A DNA stretch of 64,000 nt from Mucor racemosus (Eukaryota > Mucoromycota > Mucoromycetes > Mucorales > Mucoraceae), in assembly GCA_027405735.1 (NCBI GenBank), contig JAPEHQ010000006.1, positions 124,001 through 188,000 on the forward strand, in the 5' to 3' direction. Shown piece by piece: positions 38,254-50,569 of the stretch. Both the position numbers and the translations under genes were made by a program. The notes below the pieces were generated by a model that was given only the letters and a program-made list of their open reading frames with translations, did not search any database and had not been told where the DNA came from. Each line of letters starts with the position of its first letter. The stretch's first letter is position 1.

Positions 38254-38899
38254 TTCGTGATAATAGATGATATTAAGAAATGACTGGCTATCTAGTGACA
38301 TATTTGAAAGAAGAAGGCTGCCGCTATTGATATTTTGATTCCAGGCTATAGCAGCATACATAGTGTACCCTCATATATGTTTTTTTCAAGCAGATAAAAA
38401 TTTACTTTACGAGGGTTATTTAAACTTCAAAAGTGTAATTTTGCAATGGTCGACTTAGTATTCAAGATTGGCTTATTTTATTCTTGCTCATGGAGTATAA
38501 TTTTCCCTCCTTCTACTGTGAAGCCTCAAAAGTATGATACAATATTTCCATTAAATAGACCAGGTAGAAAACTGGAAAACGACAAAAATTTGTTTGGATC
38601 CAAAGATGTGCATATTGGTTTGGAGGGGGGGGGGGGAGCAGTAAATTTTCACAGCTCAGTATCCAAGTGAAAAATAGGATACATGGCTCATAATTAGCAA
38701 AAGATAAAGAATCTTAATTATTATATCCTAAAACAGTGAAAAGTATAGGATTTTATTCCAATCTTTCAAAATATGTTATACTATACTCTAGTAATTTTAA
38801 ACTAACAGAGATTAAATAGGAGGGTGCTACTTTCTTTATTACTAACTAACCCCATTCTAAACAGTTATAAGATATATCTTATTACTGAAAAATAAATAT
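38254..38899. other. No gene seen; contains a G12 run
   Basis: A run of 12 G lies at 38625-38636, unusual in DNA this AT-rich. No gene or repeat is recognised. Confidence 0.4.
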
Positions 38900-39790
38900 C
38901 GATTGATTGCATTATGCAGATTATTCCAAAGCTTATTTTATATCTCGCGAAAGACTCAAAAAACATGTATAATTCACTGCTATTTCCTGTTTCATATTTT
39001 TTACGCGTATTTCACCGCTAAAGGATTGAAAACTTTGAGCTCAAATAATTCCGTGAAAAAATAAGTTATACCAACATTTTCTAATAACAAAACGCACTTA
39101 TTTTGAAGTACTCTATAATATATTTAAACTTAAAAGACTTCTGAGCACTTTTATGTTTTCTTCATCTTTTGGTATTTTTGTAGTAGATCTCAAAGTATCT
39201 GTTAAATTGAGCAACGCCTTTTTTTTTTTACATTCATGTCATTAAGCTCGTTGAGCTCTCTCGGATCCAATTTAGTTTTTTTTTGAAATATAACTTTTTC
39301 ATGGAGATATCCTCAAAATTGTGTAGAAAGAGATAATATCTCCGTTTCTAGCTTCAATTTTTCCCTTGTATATTCTCACCCCAAATTCTGAATTTGAAAA
39401 AAAATTGACAGAAATCTCGTTTTCTCGAAGAAAACTGCACCTAGAAGGCTCAATAATTATTGATCGATAGATGATATTTTTGTACATCGCTTCCATTAAT
39501 TATATTTGAGACGTGTTTATGAAAAAGTGATTTATATCTTCAAAAAACCTGCAAAATTCCAATCGCATTTTGCGCAGAATTTAATTTGAAGCATTTGTCT
39601 GACTTTTGTCTGGATAAATGTAGAATCCACAACTGAACAAAAACTATTTAATATGCTAGACTGACTTATTTTGCGGTTCATGAGTCATTAAACGATTTTA
39701 TATTTTGAATCTTTTTTTGATCGATTTTACAAATGGATATTGCAACTCAGCTATTATTGGCTGTAGGCTGTGATGTTAACTATAATATTT
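38900..39790 (-). repeat. R2 repeat copy, minus
   Basis: Reverse-complement match to 5190-6240 and parallel to 60960-61960: CACCCCAAATTCTGAATTTG near 39378 and GAGCTCTCTCGGATCCAATTTAG near 39252. It is followed by the R2-type flank into which the CACTA element at 40208 inserted. Confidence 0.6.
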
Positions 39791-40750
39791 TCATTATCTC
39801 TGATTTATCGAGACTTTGTAAATTAAAATCAACGTAAAAAGTACCGTTTATTAGAATGAATTAAATATGGGTTTATATAGTTATTGGGATTGTGTGATAA
39901 GATCTAATGGACAGGGATCCATTAGATGTGACAATAGATATTATTATTAATGCGTATGGATATAACATGTTATGTTTCAGTGGTAATATTGCTATAAGTT
40001 ATGTTTCATTATTAGTTCCTGGGTGACAGGAACCAGTTACTGGATAGATAAGATCTGCTAGATTTGTCGGAGATCTTCCATATATCGAATGTTGTAATTC
40101 TGATAAATCAATCTCGATGAAAAATCAATATTGTTTACTAAAACAAAAAATGCGCAGCAGCTTTCAGTTGGATCAATCTTGTCAATACAAAAAATTAATA
40201 CCTCAATCACTACGGCCGACCTGTGCTGCGCAAGATCATTTCGTTGAGCCCAGGTGCGCTGCACACTATAGCCTGTACTATTGTGCCCACTGAATATGGC
40301 TAAAAAGATAACAAGATGCACATGGTGGGCACAACAAGAGAAACTGCACACGAGCACAACGCTAAGCCTGTATGTGCAGAATTATAGATTCAATCCATGT
40401 GCATGACATTAATCCCATGTGTGCATAATAGTAGAACTACCCATAAGCATATCATCATCCTTATTTGTGCATAATAATAAAATCTGGCCATGAGCATAAT
40501 GAGCTGATCGTATGGGCACAAATGGGCTTGTACATGAGCATCGTACCGTCCTCAAAATTCCATTGCATTTTTTTACTGTGATGGGTTTTTAAATTATATT
40601 TACTTTTATTAATATAGATTATAGATTATAGACAATACAATTCAATGCGTTGTTCATGTAGAGTAATATATGCAAGAACCAATTTATTTACGATTATCAT
40701 CATTTGTAAATATGTTTATAGCTATAATGTCTACAGCAACAACGGTTTTT

Positions 40751-41103
40751 TGTTACGCCAGGAGATTATATCAATCTCAAAGCTAAAATATGTACTAAAT
40801 CATTTAATAAAAATAAAGAAAAACTGTTATAAAATGAAAGAGCACACTAAAACTAAAGAACTTTATTATAAGATCGAACCATCTTCTTTTATATTCACAT
40901 TCTCTAATTATATGACCTGTTTAAATGAGCCTATTTATATATATACTGTACATATATCCAATCAAATCTAGGTGACACAAACTACTTCCATATCCCTGCA
41001 TACACGGAGCTTCATAACATAATACACAGCAATGTAGAACGTAACATATCAAACTGTGTCGTACTCTTAACCAAGGAATGCACCCAGATCTGTGGATGCA
41101 ACA
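40751..41103 (+). mobile_element. Solo LTR (family L2) nested in the CACTA element
   Basis: TGTTACGCCAGG..GATGCAACA, 353 bp, flanked by TTTTT on both sides. Copies 1 and 2 of the CACTA element read straight through this point (GGTTTTTGCTCGAGC near 980), which confirms the insertion. The same TGTTACGC.AGGAGATTATATC start occurs at 4688, probably another member. Confidence 0.8.
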
Positions 41104-41424
41104 TTTTTGCTCGAGCATAAACTCAAATACCACTTACTGCTTAAATTCATATGCAAGCCAAATCTAAGATTATATATGTTACTTTATCACTCATAAAATT
41201 TAAACAAATTAACCTTGTTTTAACTTACTATTTTCGTTTACGATTGTCAGCTGTAAAAAGATTTGTTTTTAAGTATACGGTAGCTGCTATGATCAAAACT
41301 ATGGTTATTCGACAAAATACTAGATTATTCTTTTTTTGTTTTTGTTTCGATATCATTTAAAATTTCATCACTTTTCTGGAACATTTCGTGGGTTTGTAGC
41401 CAGTTCTAGCTTTTTATTGAGTAG

Positions 41425-41812
41425 TGTTGCGTCCACAGGTTATTATAGTAATTTGTAAGATAATGAACCTTTTATGTAGTAATCCTTATTGTGAAAGTAA
41501 CCTAGCTGCTTTGGGATGGCATTTATAATTGTTCTCAATTGAAGAATGGTCCGGAATGTGCGGGATATATGAGATACTATATTTGGTTGTATGAAATATG
41601 TACCCCTCATATATGCTATGTTATTGATGTAAATGAATACTGATCTAACGGATGAAATTGTAATATAGAATTTGTATATAAAAAAAACAAATTATTGATA
41701 TTAAATAAAGATTCTCTTCAGTTTTTGTGTGTGATTTAATTTAACCAGTTTCTTTATTAAATTATACATTTTTTTCTTGCTACAATATTTATTCGAAATC
41801 TTGTGCAATTCA
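41425..41812 (+). mobile_element. Solo LTR (family L4) nested in the CACTA element
   Basis: TGTTGCGTCCACAGG..GTGCAATTCA, 388 bp, with a perfect AGTAG duplication at 41420-41424 and 41813-41817. It contains a TATATAAAA box near 41675 and AATAAAG near 41704. The other CACTA copies lack it (ATTGAGTAAATATAAATATC at 1818). Confidence 0.85.
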
Positions 41813-43060
41813 AGTAGATATAAATATTATTGCTTTCGATTTGATCTGGTAATCAAGAAATACGTCCAACGAAGCAGTAGTAAATAATGATATTTGATCC
41901 CAAAATGCGGTTAAATAAAAATATCAGTCTCTAGTATAGACTACTGCTACCTATATTAAAAATATTAATTCTTTATGTTAGCATCCATATTCAGATAAAA
42001 GAAAAGAATATCAATTTGATAGTCTGATACGCCTTATCAAACGGTGAATATATCCTTGGAATATGAAAACAAAATGAGAGAAACAACACACGCAGAAAAT
42101 GATTTTTAAGGCTTTACATTATTAAGCGCAGTTAAAACCCTGCTAAATTGTTCATTTTAGCCAATGTAAAAGCGGCATTCAGCGCATGAACCATAAACTA
42201 AACAACATAGGCAATATCTGTTATCATAGAAACATATATTCTTCTACCAGAAAAGCCGTCTGTCATATCATACTGTACATTCATTAAAAAATTACAAAAG
42301 CGAGCCCTTAGAGCAACGCTATAATTGAGCATAGCAAAATTGAACGGCTAAGTCTCTTATACTATGGTATACCTAGGTTTTAACTAAAAAAGCGATCTTT
42401 TTTAAACTTTTCTTATATTTAACCACGTACGGTCTGAAAATTCAGACTTTGTAGCGGACATTTTCGTGGACTCATTTCATCCTTACCAACACTCATGATT
42501 TTTGTCAAAAAACAGAAAAATCAAATTTTGATACCAAAATCAACGTTTAAATATACTACAGTATGAGAGAAAATTGTAGCCATAGCTAAAACAGATTTTA
42601 TAAAAGCTTAATATTAAATACTAAGTAATGAAATTTTGTACTTTTGTCCCAAAAACGGTTTTTTGATTAAAGGATTTTCATGTAATATTTTGCAATAAAA
42701 ATGCTTATTGTTTTCTATTGAGCAAATAGAGCACTAAATTTTGTATATGTGTATATTTTTTATTTTTATAACTGGTAGTATAATTAACTCTAAATTTGCA
42801 AAATCAGAAAAAAAAAATTAAAAAATGCCAAAATTGATGATCTGGATAAGGATAATTTTTAAAATTAATATTCCGCTTCTAAGCCTTGCAAGTCTTAAAA
42901 ATAAGAGATTTTATAATACTTGAGAACTTTTTCAAGAATTTACGATGCTGTACCCACTTGATTCAAGCTTATTACTATAAATATTCATACATATTTTTAT
43001 AATAACCAATTTTTCTGCAGGTAGATATCGACTTTGGACCAAAAAAACACTGATTATAAC

Positions 43061-43301
43061 GTGGTGTTGTTGTGCAAGATATAGATGTGCCTGGATTTGT
43101 CAAAAGGTTGAATACAGATATGAAACGGGTGTTCAAGCTTAAGAAGAAGGTTGTAGAACGTCTCACCAAAAAGGTTAAAGCATAGAAGGATTAGTGGCTG
43201 TAAACTAGTATTTAAAATAGTATTTTGTTTTGTAATAATAAACAATAATCCTCTCTTTCTGATATTATTTTGACTGTAAAACTAAGATAATCAGATCGAC
43301 A
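43061..43301 (+). pseudogene. Captured 3' end of an unrecognised gene
   Basis: Copies 1 and 3 of the CACTA element are alike on either side, but only this one has about 240 extra bases. These read as 40 codons to a TAG at 43183-43185 (VQDIDVPGFVKRLN.., ending RLTKKVKA), followed by UTR-like sequence with AATAAAC. It looks like the C terminus and 3' UTR of a host gene carried by the transposon. The source gene was not recognised. Confidence 0.45.
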
Positions 43302-43998
43302 GTAGATGATGGAACAAAATGACTAAGTCTTCAATGCTTTTTTTGTTCGAAAAAATTATTATCACGCACCCTACATTAACAGTTAATAATTTATTTCCAA
43401 ATAAACAATAGGAAAAACATGTAGTTGTACCTGCCTGCTATTTGATTTCATTTTATAAAAAAATAATGGTCTTTTTGTTGCAGTTTTAAACGTAAATAAA
43501 AGAGCTGAGGAAAAAGTAGGGAAGAAAAAAGGTTTTGTGTGTTACAAACAGAAATTTACAAAGGCATAAATACTTTTAGTGTTACCAAACAGGTTGTTGT
43601 CGTTGTTCCCATTTTGTCCCCGAAAGAAGAACATGAGCAGAACTCTTTCAAACCCCAAATTTCAAATTGATATATCTTGTCAATAAGGCAATTCTGTTAA
43701 ATCAGAGTAACTCACATCTGCTTTAAACTATTCAAATCATCTTCTTTATTAATTATATTATGATTGATGTACTTTAATAAATTGACTGAAAAACCTTGAT
43801 CTCATTGCTCTGCTCATCTGGGCTGTCTGATCTGCACAAAATGTTTTATTCTGCCCATCTGTGCAGATCATTATGCCCATAGGAAGCATAGTTTGGCCGT
43901 AGTAAATTTTGGTGCTCAATTTTGTACAATCAATTTTAGGTCAACCTTTGTCAATGTTTGGCCAGTACACAGTATATCCTGGTATTAATATATATCTC

Positions 43999-44230
43999 TA
44001 TTTTCGAACAGATATCAATGGCCTATGTTGGTTTTCGAGGATATTAAACAACTATTTTTGCTGCCAATTCCATTTCTAACTCATACTAAAATGTAATTCT
44101 TATAAATAGTCTTTTAAACCAAGACCTAGTAGCTCTAAGTTCTTTTCTTTTACCATTAGTTCTCTTTGTACAATAATAAAGCTTACGTTTTTCATGATAA
44201 ATGTTACTAATTTTTATTATTATTGCTACA
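43999..44230 (+). mobile_element. LTR-like repeat, family L3, third copy
   Basis: From about 44026, GGTTTTCGAGGATATTAAAC through AATTCTTATAAATAGTC to AATAAAGCTTACG matches 11306-11460 closely. The 5' part is not resolved. Confidence 0.5.
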
Positions 44231-44409
44231 AAAACGTAATTAAAATAAAAAAGCAATTGGAAGTACAATTATAACTTTTCTGAGCTTATTAGAGCTATAT
44301 AATGTAAAGCAACAATTCGTCTACTCGATGGATCATTATGGTAGTTATATGTACTTAATGTATATTTCAAATTACTGTATTATTAGTAATTTGATCTTTA
44401 CGGTTTTAA

Positions 44410-44466
44410 AGCTTTTGCGAAAAGGTATCATTAACTATTAATTCAGGCTATACAATTTGTGGAATA
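44410..44466 (+). pseudogene. Possible relic first exon of another Hsp70-like gene
   Basis: Reads EKVSLTINSGYTICGIG up to G, followed by GTAAAGATATTTA, almost the same exon end and donor as gene D (..GIIGFG then GTAAAGATTTATA). All five intact genes of the family split at this GI/F-G-D position in phase 1. No ATG lies in frame, and 4 bp after the donor region the sequence runs into the S repeat at 44471, so any downstream exons are gone. Confidence 0.3.
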
Positions 44467-44470
44467 GGTA

Positions 44471-44713
44471 AAGATATTTACGGTGCAGTGGAATTACATA
44501 CTAAAAACGCTTGATAAAAATAAAACAACCTAAATTCCAAGTGTCGCTCATAAGATATGATGCCACTTAAAATGTGAACAACAATAATAAACAAACGCTT
44601 CAATTGAACACAATAGCAAACGCATGCTAAAAATATATACCCTTTTTGAACCATACATGTCGTGTAGACGATAGCACCCTTGATCACGGCGCAATCAATT
44701 ACACAAATGACAT
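44471..44713 (-). repeat. S repeat, inverted copy
   Basis: Reverse complement of 4833-5071 with few differences, including the block coding by chance for CVCYCVQLKRLFIIVVH in both copies. Confidence 0.65.
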
Positions 44714-45292
44714 ATATATATCAAAACAGGATTCTATCCAAATCAATAATGATAATAAACAAAGATATCAATTTAGTCAACTACTCATCTATATCGAAGT
44801 TGCACTATCAATATAAATAAGATTCAAGCATATAAAAACTACCCCTTAAAACTCAAGGTTACATAAAATAGATATAACAGAAATAAACAAAACAACCATT
44901 TCCCAAAAGGTCGACATTGTCACACTTGACATACAATCCCTTATGATCAATGCTCTACACAATTTACCCCTTCAAATATCAAATCAATAACAATGTACTC
45001 AAAACTGGAAGATTACTAAATATACATCCATTCAAGTCTGATGGTATCCAAGTTCTCCAAATCACTATAAATACCCTCATACTTTTCAATTATTTTAACT
45101 CTTCAGAAATCTTTTGTAATAAAAACTTTAGCTGATTATAATTGTATTTCTACTGCTTTTATTTTTTATATTTTTTTATTTTAGTAAATAACTTTGTAAT
45201 TTACTGCATCTTCTATTAATTTTGTCGAGATTTTTGTGGTATAAATTTTGCTGGATTCTAGTATATACGCCTATGGCAACTCTTAAATTTTA
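44714..45292. other. No gene seen
   Basis: AT-rich spacer with a short open frame (44950-45135) that has no recognisable features. It ends with TTA, the target duplication of the next element. Confidence 0.4.
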
Positions 45293-48138
45293 CACTATGT
45301 AGGAAATTTGTGCAATTATTTCCTTAAAAACCTCACGCGCGTGCAATTAATGCATAGTTTTTTACAGCAAAATGCGTGCAAAATAAAAGCACTGACAAAA
45401 CAAAAAAATGCAAGCAATTGCAATAATTGCACGCAAAATTATATTTGAGGAATACGTACGCTTTTGAAATTAATGCACGCATCAATATTATTTATGGTTT
45501 TTGGTTTTTGGTTTTTGGTTTTTGGTTTTTGAAAATTTATAAAAAAAAATTGGATCAAATGCTTATTATATAATATATAAATTTGTTTATTGTATTGAAA
45601 AATAAAATAATACTCTTTGCTTGATTAAACTGTACCATGAATAACCAATAAAAGGGATGCCATGCTTGATAAAATAGATATAGACGTGTAGTATTCAGAG
45701 CATAATAGGTATAGATACTGAACCAATAAAAGCCAAAATAAGCCTCATAACAATAAAGCAACCTATGAATCTTAGCAATATTAGTATGTTTTTATCTAAC
45801 ATTATTAAATTTAATATGATATACTTACAAGCTACACAATGGAAAAATGAAGAGCTTCAAAAATTGACTAAAAATTATAGATTTTACATATTAGTAATAC
45901 TATTTTTTGATTATACGCAAATGAGTACTTACTTTTTATAAACATATTTGTATCTACACCAGCAAAGTAGTCAAAAAAAGGTTAATAGGCAATCTCATGC
46001 ACACATTATATCTTTAATTACCATGTTTCAACTCTCAAAAGAAATGATATAATACTTTAGGACTAAATGTTAGTAGTATAGCGCCCCAAATTTATTGATA
46101 ACTTACTGTGTATTATAAGCCGTTAAATAGTAAAATAAATTTGTATTAAATATGAGAGACTGTTTGCAGAATACCGGTTTTATTGCAGGATATGTGGAGC
46201 ATATTATTTGAATTTGGTGCTATATTTCAACATAATAATATCTAAATATTAATAAAACCTGCTTAAAAAACCGTTTACATGTCATAGAAAACACATACTT
46301 ACGTTGTAAACACAAAAAGAAAGAAAGAAATATAATTGAATGCAAGGGTTATTTATAAAAAAAATGCTTGTTTTCCCAATGGAATTTTCTTAAAAATAAA
46401 TGTAAACCAGTAAAATGTTTGAAAGAATTATAGAAATGCTCTATTTTCAATTTTAGGCGAGATCCAACATCCTTGTTGTATTCAAACTTTGAAGAATTTG
46501 TATAGATAACTTGGCTGTAGAATAATTCAATAGAAAGCGCAGGTGTATCTAAAAAAAAATGGCAATTTCCGAATTGAAATGGCCTGAAATGGCTCATAAA
46601 TAGAGATAAATTCAGTATAAATGTAAGTGAAATTTGTAGTTTATTATCTGCATACTACAAGGTTGCATATTCTTATTGATTCAAATCATTAGTAGACATG
46701 TCTTCATTGTCGAAATCATAATAATCCCATGTTGTTTTTACCAGACAAGTAAACTTTTTACAATGAATTTTAATTTTTATGGCCCAAATTTGACACAATC
46801 AATTATTCAATTTATAATTTAAAATAAAGCCCAAACATTTCTCTTTAACATCATATTTTTTTTATTTTATTTTTAATAGTAAAAATGTTGATTTTACATC
46901 CAAAATATGTACCATTTCCCTCCCCCACAAAGTCTAATTGTTGCATATATGTCATTTTTTTGCTGCAAAATGCAATATGCTCGATCAATAAAAGCTCCAA
47001 ATACTCTTAATTACCTTTTCTTCCATCATTTGAACCACTTTGTCAAAGCATATCCTCATTTCCTTGATCATTTTCTCATAATATCAATATCCATGAAACC
47101 GAATCCAGCCTCTTTTTCGTTTATTTTCAGCGATAATCCACATAGTTGAAATGCAAAACACATTATCAATAATCAACACAGCAGTAGTTACTACTAGTTT
47201 TAGTTACTACTATTTACCATAAAAAATCTATTCATAAAAATCAAAAATGTCAAATACTATCGTAGCAATACCACATAAAGTAGTACAAGAACCAATAATT
47301 TGTTTTAAAAATATCAGTGTTTCTGCTCAAATCCAAGTAATTCCTCTTTTAACGTGATCTTGATATCCAGGGGCACAAATATAATTGTTTAAAATTAAAT
47401 AAGCTTGAAACCGCCAGTGTATCGATGGGTTCAATCCATATATTACATTCAAATCATATTTATGTAACTTGTAAACATATACAAAAAAAGAATAAAAAAA
47501 GATTTGAACCATAATGAAAAGTTTTTATTGGCAGTCTTGTGGCGCTTTTGTAAACTAAGGGGGGGCTCTACTATATTCTTTTGCATTGCAATATAGCTTG
47601 TAGCTTCGAAACTGTTGTACATTTTTGATTTTTTTGGTATTAAAATTGCGGAAAATGTATATTTTTTTTTTAAATAAATTTAAAAATTTACATCTTTTTT
47701 TTTATATGATAGATAAACATAGGTTTATATAGTATTTAACCATCTAAATAAGTGTTTTAAGATATCCTTATGTCTATTGGCGTTATCCAATCAACAAAAA
47801 TTTCAGAAAATTGAATTTTGTAATTTTCTCTGAAAAATAAAATAAGAAAAAAAAAGGAAACTTAAATTTTGCGCTATATATGCTACTTTGTCTGTATAAT
47901 TTGAAAGTGTACAGCCAAGCAATCCAAGTTTATTATGGGGGTGATAATTTTTCTGCATATTTTCCGCACGCAATTGCAAATTACGCATAAAATCTACAGT
48001 AATCTCAATGGCCTGCAATTTCAGCAGTAACTTTCCGTGCGGATAATGCAGGCCATTGAGATTATTGCATAATTATTGCACGCGGACTACTAATAATTGC
48101 AGGGGCGTAAGTAAATTTCACAAATTTCCTACATAGTG
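45293..48138 (+). mobile_element. Second CACTA-type family, complete ends
   Basis: CACTATGTAGGAAATTTGTG at the left is mirrored by CACAAATTTCCTACATAGTG at the right, a perfect 20-bp terminal inverted repeat. TTA flanks both sides (45290-45292, 48139-48141). Both subterminal zones are packed with GCGTGCAA/TTGCACGC and GCAATTATTGCA motifs in both orientations. The length is 2846 bp. Only short frames are present, so the element is non-autonomous. Confidence 0.85.
45494..45531 (+). repeat. GGTTTTT heptamer array
   Basis: Five consecutive GGTTTTT units lie within the left part of the second CACTA element. Confidence 0.7.
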
Positions 48139-48539
48139 TTATTATAAAGTCTTACTTGAACACATAATAAAAGTTGTTGAACAATTTATTCCACACATTT
48201 TGTTGATATATAATTCTAAATGTCAAGTCTAGTTTCCACAATTGTACAGGGAAAAATACGCTAAAAAACGTGAATATTTGTACTGGTGATCAGTTTTAGC
48301 AGAAACGTTTTCTCAAAAACAGCACCCATCCATTTGACATTGTTCTGGCTACAGATTTTATCAAATAAAGCAAGGATGGTTACTATGGTGAGTATTTCAT
48401 AAATTTGAATGATGCAGAAATGGCCAGCTTAAAACTAAGAAAGCGCATTTGAAATGAAAATAAGTCGAGAAAATACTAAGGTATTGCAATGGTGGGTATT
48501 AAGTAAAGTCTAGATTATTTTTTATTCTCTACCAGGATA

Positions 48540-49160
48540 TCTAGGCTTTGGATGGCTGTAAAGACTTTTTTATTTTTTTATAAATTTTGGGAGATCACTT
48601 TTTCTGCTATAGAGATCCATGAAGGGATGACAGGTATGCAAAGCTAAAACCATAGGATAGTACTCATTAGCATCTATCCAACGAATTTTATCTCGTCAAA
48701 AAATATTGATTTTTGATCGAGAAAATTGAGATTGAAGGATTGATTTTTGGTGATACAAAAAAGGATCCATTTTGGACGAGGATATACAAGGATAAATTTT
48801 CGGTTTTACAAAAAAAAGATTAAAAAAATGTATATCCCCACAAAAAATAGGGCTACAGCTACGCATAAATACTCATTCTATAGATATTTTTATTGCGCAT
48901 AATACAAAAATGAAATATTTTAGGGTTGCATTTGAATGAAGGGTACTTTCTAATCAAAAACCGTTAAAATTTGACATTAAATTTACTAAAAATTTTATGA
49001 GAAAAACATTTTCAAAACCTACAGAGATCGATTCAGAATTAAAAACTGAACTCAAGATATTTAATACGCTAGTTCAACTTACTATACATTTCTGAGAGTA
49101 ATTAAACATACAAGGATTTTTTTGAATTATTTTGGATTTTTTTTTCATTTGAACACTTTT
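48540..49160 (+). repeat. Strongly diverged R2-like copy
   Basis: Contains ATATTGATTTTTGATCGAGAAA, GGACGAGGATATACAAGGAT and TTTAATACGCTAGTTCAACTTAC in the R2 order, with heavy divergence. Confidence 0.4.
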
Positions 49161-49449
49161 TTGAATTGAAGCTCAGTCACATGTGCATATCTGATTAGAC
49201 AATTTTATATGATGGTGATATTCAAAATCGGAGCGTGCCCCCATTTCAATAGATAATCAGGAAATGAAAAATATAGGGCTATATTTGAGATGCTATAGAA
49301 CCTTGCCAAAAGAGCTATTTCTATTCGTGAGGATTTCTCAGCGAGTACAAGAGCTTCAAAAGTGAAATAACTGCTTTTACCCCACTTAAAAACACAACCA
49401 AAAATGTCAAATATCTTGAGATTTAAATAAGCTTGCGCATAGCGATCGC

Positions 49450-50100
49450 AATTGAGCAGTGTGAGCATACTTGGGCTCGCTTGAATTGCACGTTTTTCAG
49501 GGTATTACTTGATTTGGTTTGATTGATTAATTTTTTTTAGAAATTTCCTGCTTGGCGCTCGATGAAAACATTCAAAGCATGCTTATATGCTTGTTGTTCG
49601 AAATGCTTCAAATTGAAATAGGCTTGCTTGCATGTATATCTGCTTGATTGTCGTCCGCTTTCAAATCAAGTCAGCAAGCAAGTAACACAGGACAATTTCA
49701 TTCAGTTTACGCAATTTTAGTTTTAAAAATGTCAAAATGTATCACATTTTAAACCAAGATCAGGCTGAAAAAAATATATAATACAGTGCTTCTTGAGTTC
49801 GCACTCCAATTTGCTCGATTGCTTATATGCTCGTACTCGACTTACTGGACTTGCTTGATTTTTTGAAAAGTTTGATAATGTTTGATTTATGCCTGGCTGT
49901 TTGCTTTCAAAAAAACTGAAAGTTCTCGATATACAAATGCTCGACGAGCGGTTGCTTAGGCTCGGGTTTGCTTGAGTAACTCTGAAATATTTTAGTCTCG
50001 GCAAATGCTTCCGGAAACTGCTTGCGCTCGCTTGGGCTCTGACATTTTCCGAACGCTAGTAAATAGCTCCAAACAGCTAAAGCAGTGTCTTGTTTGACTA
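49450..50100. repeat. GCTTG/GCTCG-rich segment
   Basis: The pentamers GCTTG, GCTCG and their complements occur dozens of times over about 600 bp. Similar arrays are seen at the ends of CACTA elements elsewhere in this window, but no terminal inverted repeat was found to bound it. No gene recognised. Confidence 0.4.
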
Positions 50101-50569
50101 TACAGCCTGATCTCATACGACGCCATACGCCAAAATAGACATGGTGCGGCCCCAAAGAACAAGATTATAATTCAAACAGTTGATTATCTTACAAATTACT
50201 ATACAAACCTGCACTGCGATTATAGTGAGTATTACTTCATTTTCCCTGTAGGTGGTATGCTCGTATTTTTTTAATGGTAGAGTAAATGTTGCAAGTAATA
50301 CAAAAATCGTGAAATATTTGCTTGCCTCTGGGTAAACTTTAAAAAATGAAATTTCTTGTTGAAATTTCAAAATACCCGCTTCCTTTTTCGTTTAGAAATC
50401 TGAAAACAGTTCATAAAAAACCCTTTTCGAATGAAAAATAGCAATAATATTGATATATATATATATATTGAAATTAGATGAAGATCATGTATATTTTACT
50501 TTTATAAATCCTTTAAAATTTTTGATTATTTTGTAGACTTTTTTCGAATTTAGTCATACCATTTTATCA

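Larger units (their letters stand above)
40208..43904 (+). mobile_element. Complete non-autonomous CACTA-type transposon
   Basis: The left end CACTACGGCC and right end GGCCGTAGTA form inverted termini, the last base being mutated from the expected G. The flanks are AAT on both sides (40205-40207 and 43905-43907), a 3-bp target duplication typical of CACTA. The related sequence at 62084-62115 (..ACCTCAATTTAGATGCTTAA..) is the same site without the element. Length is 3697 bp including two nested solo LTRs. Subterminal TGGGCA and GCATAAT motifs are dense at both ends. No transposase is visible. Confidence 0.82.
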
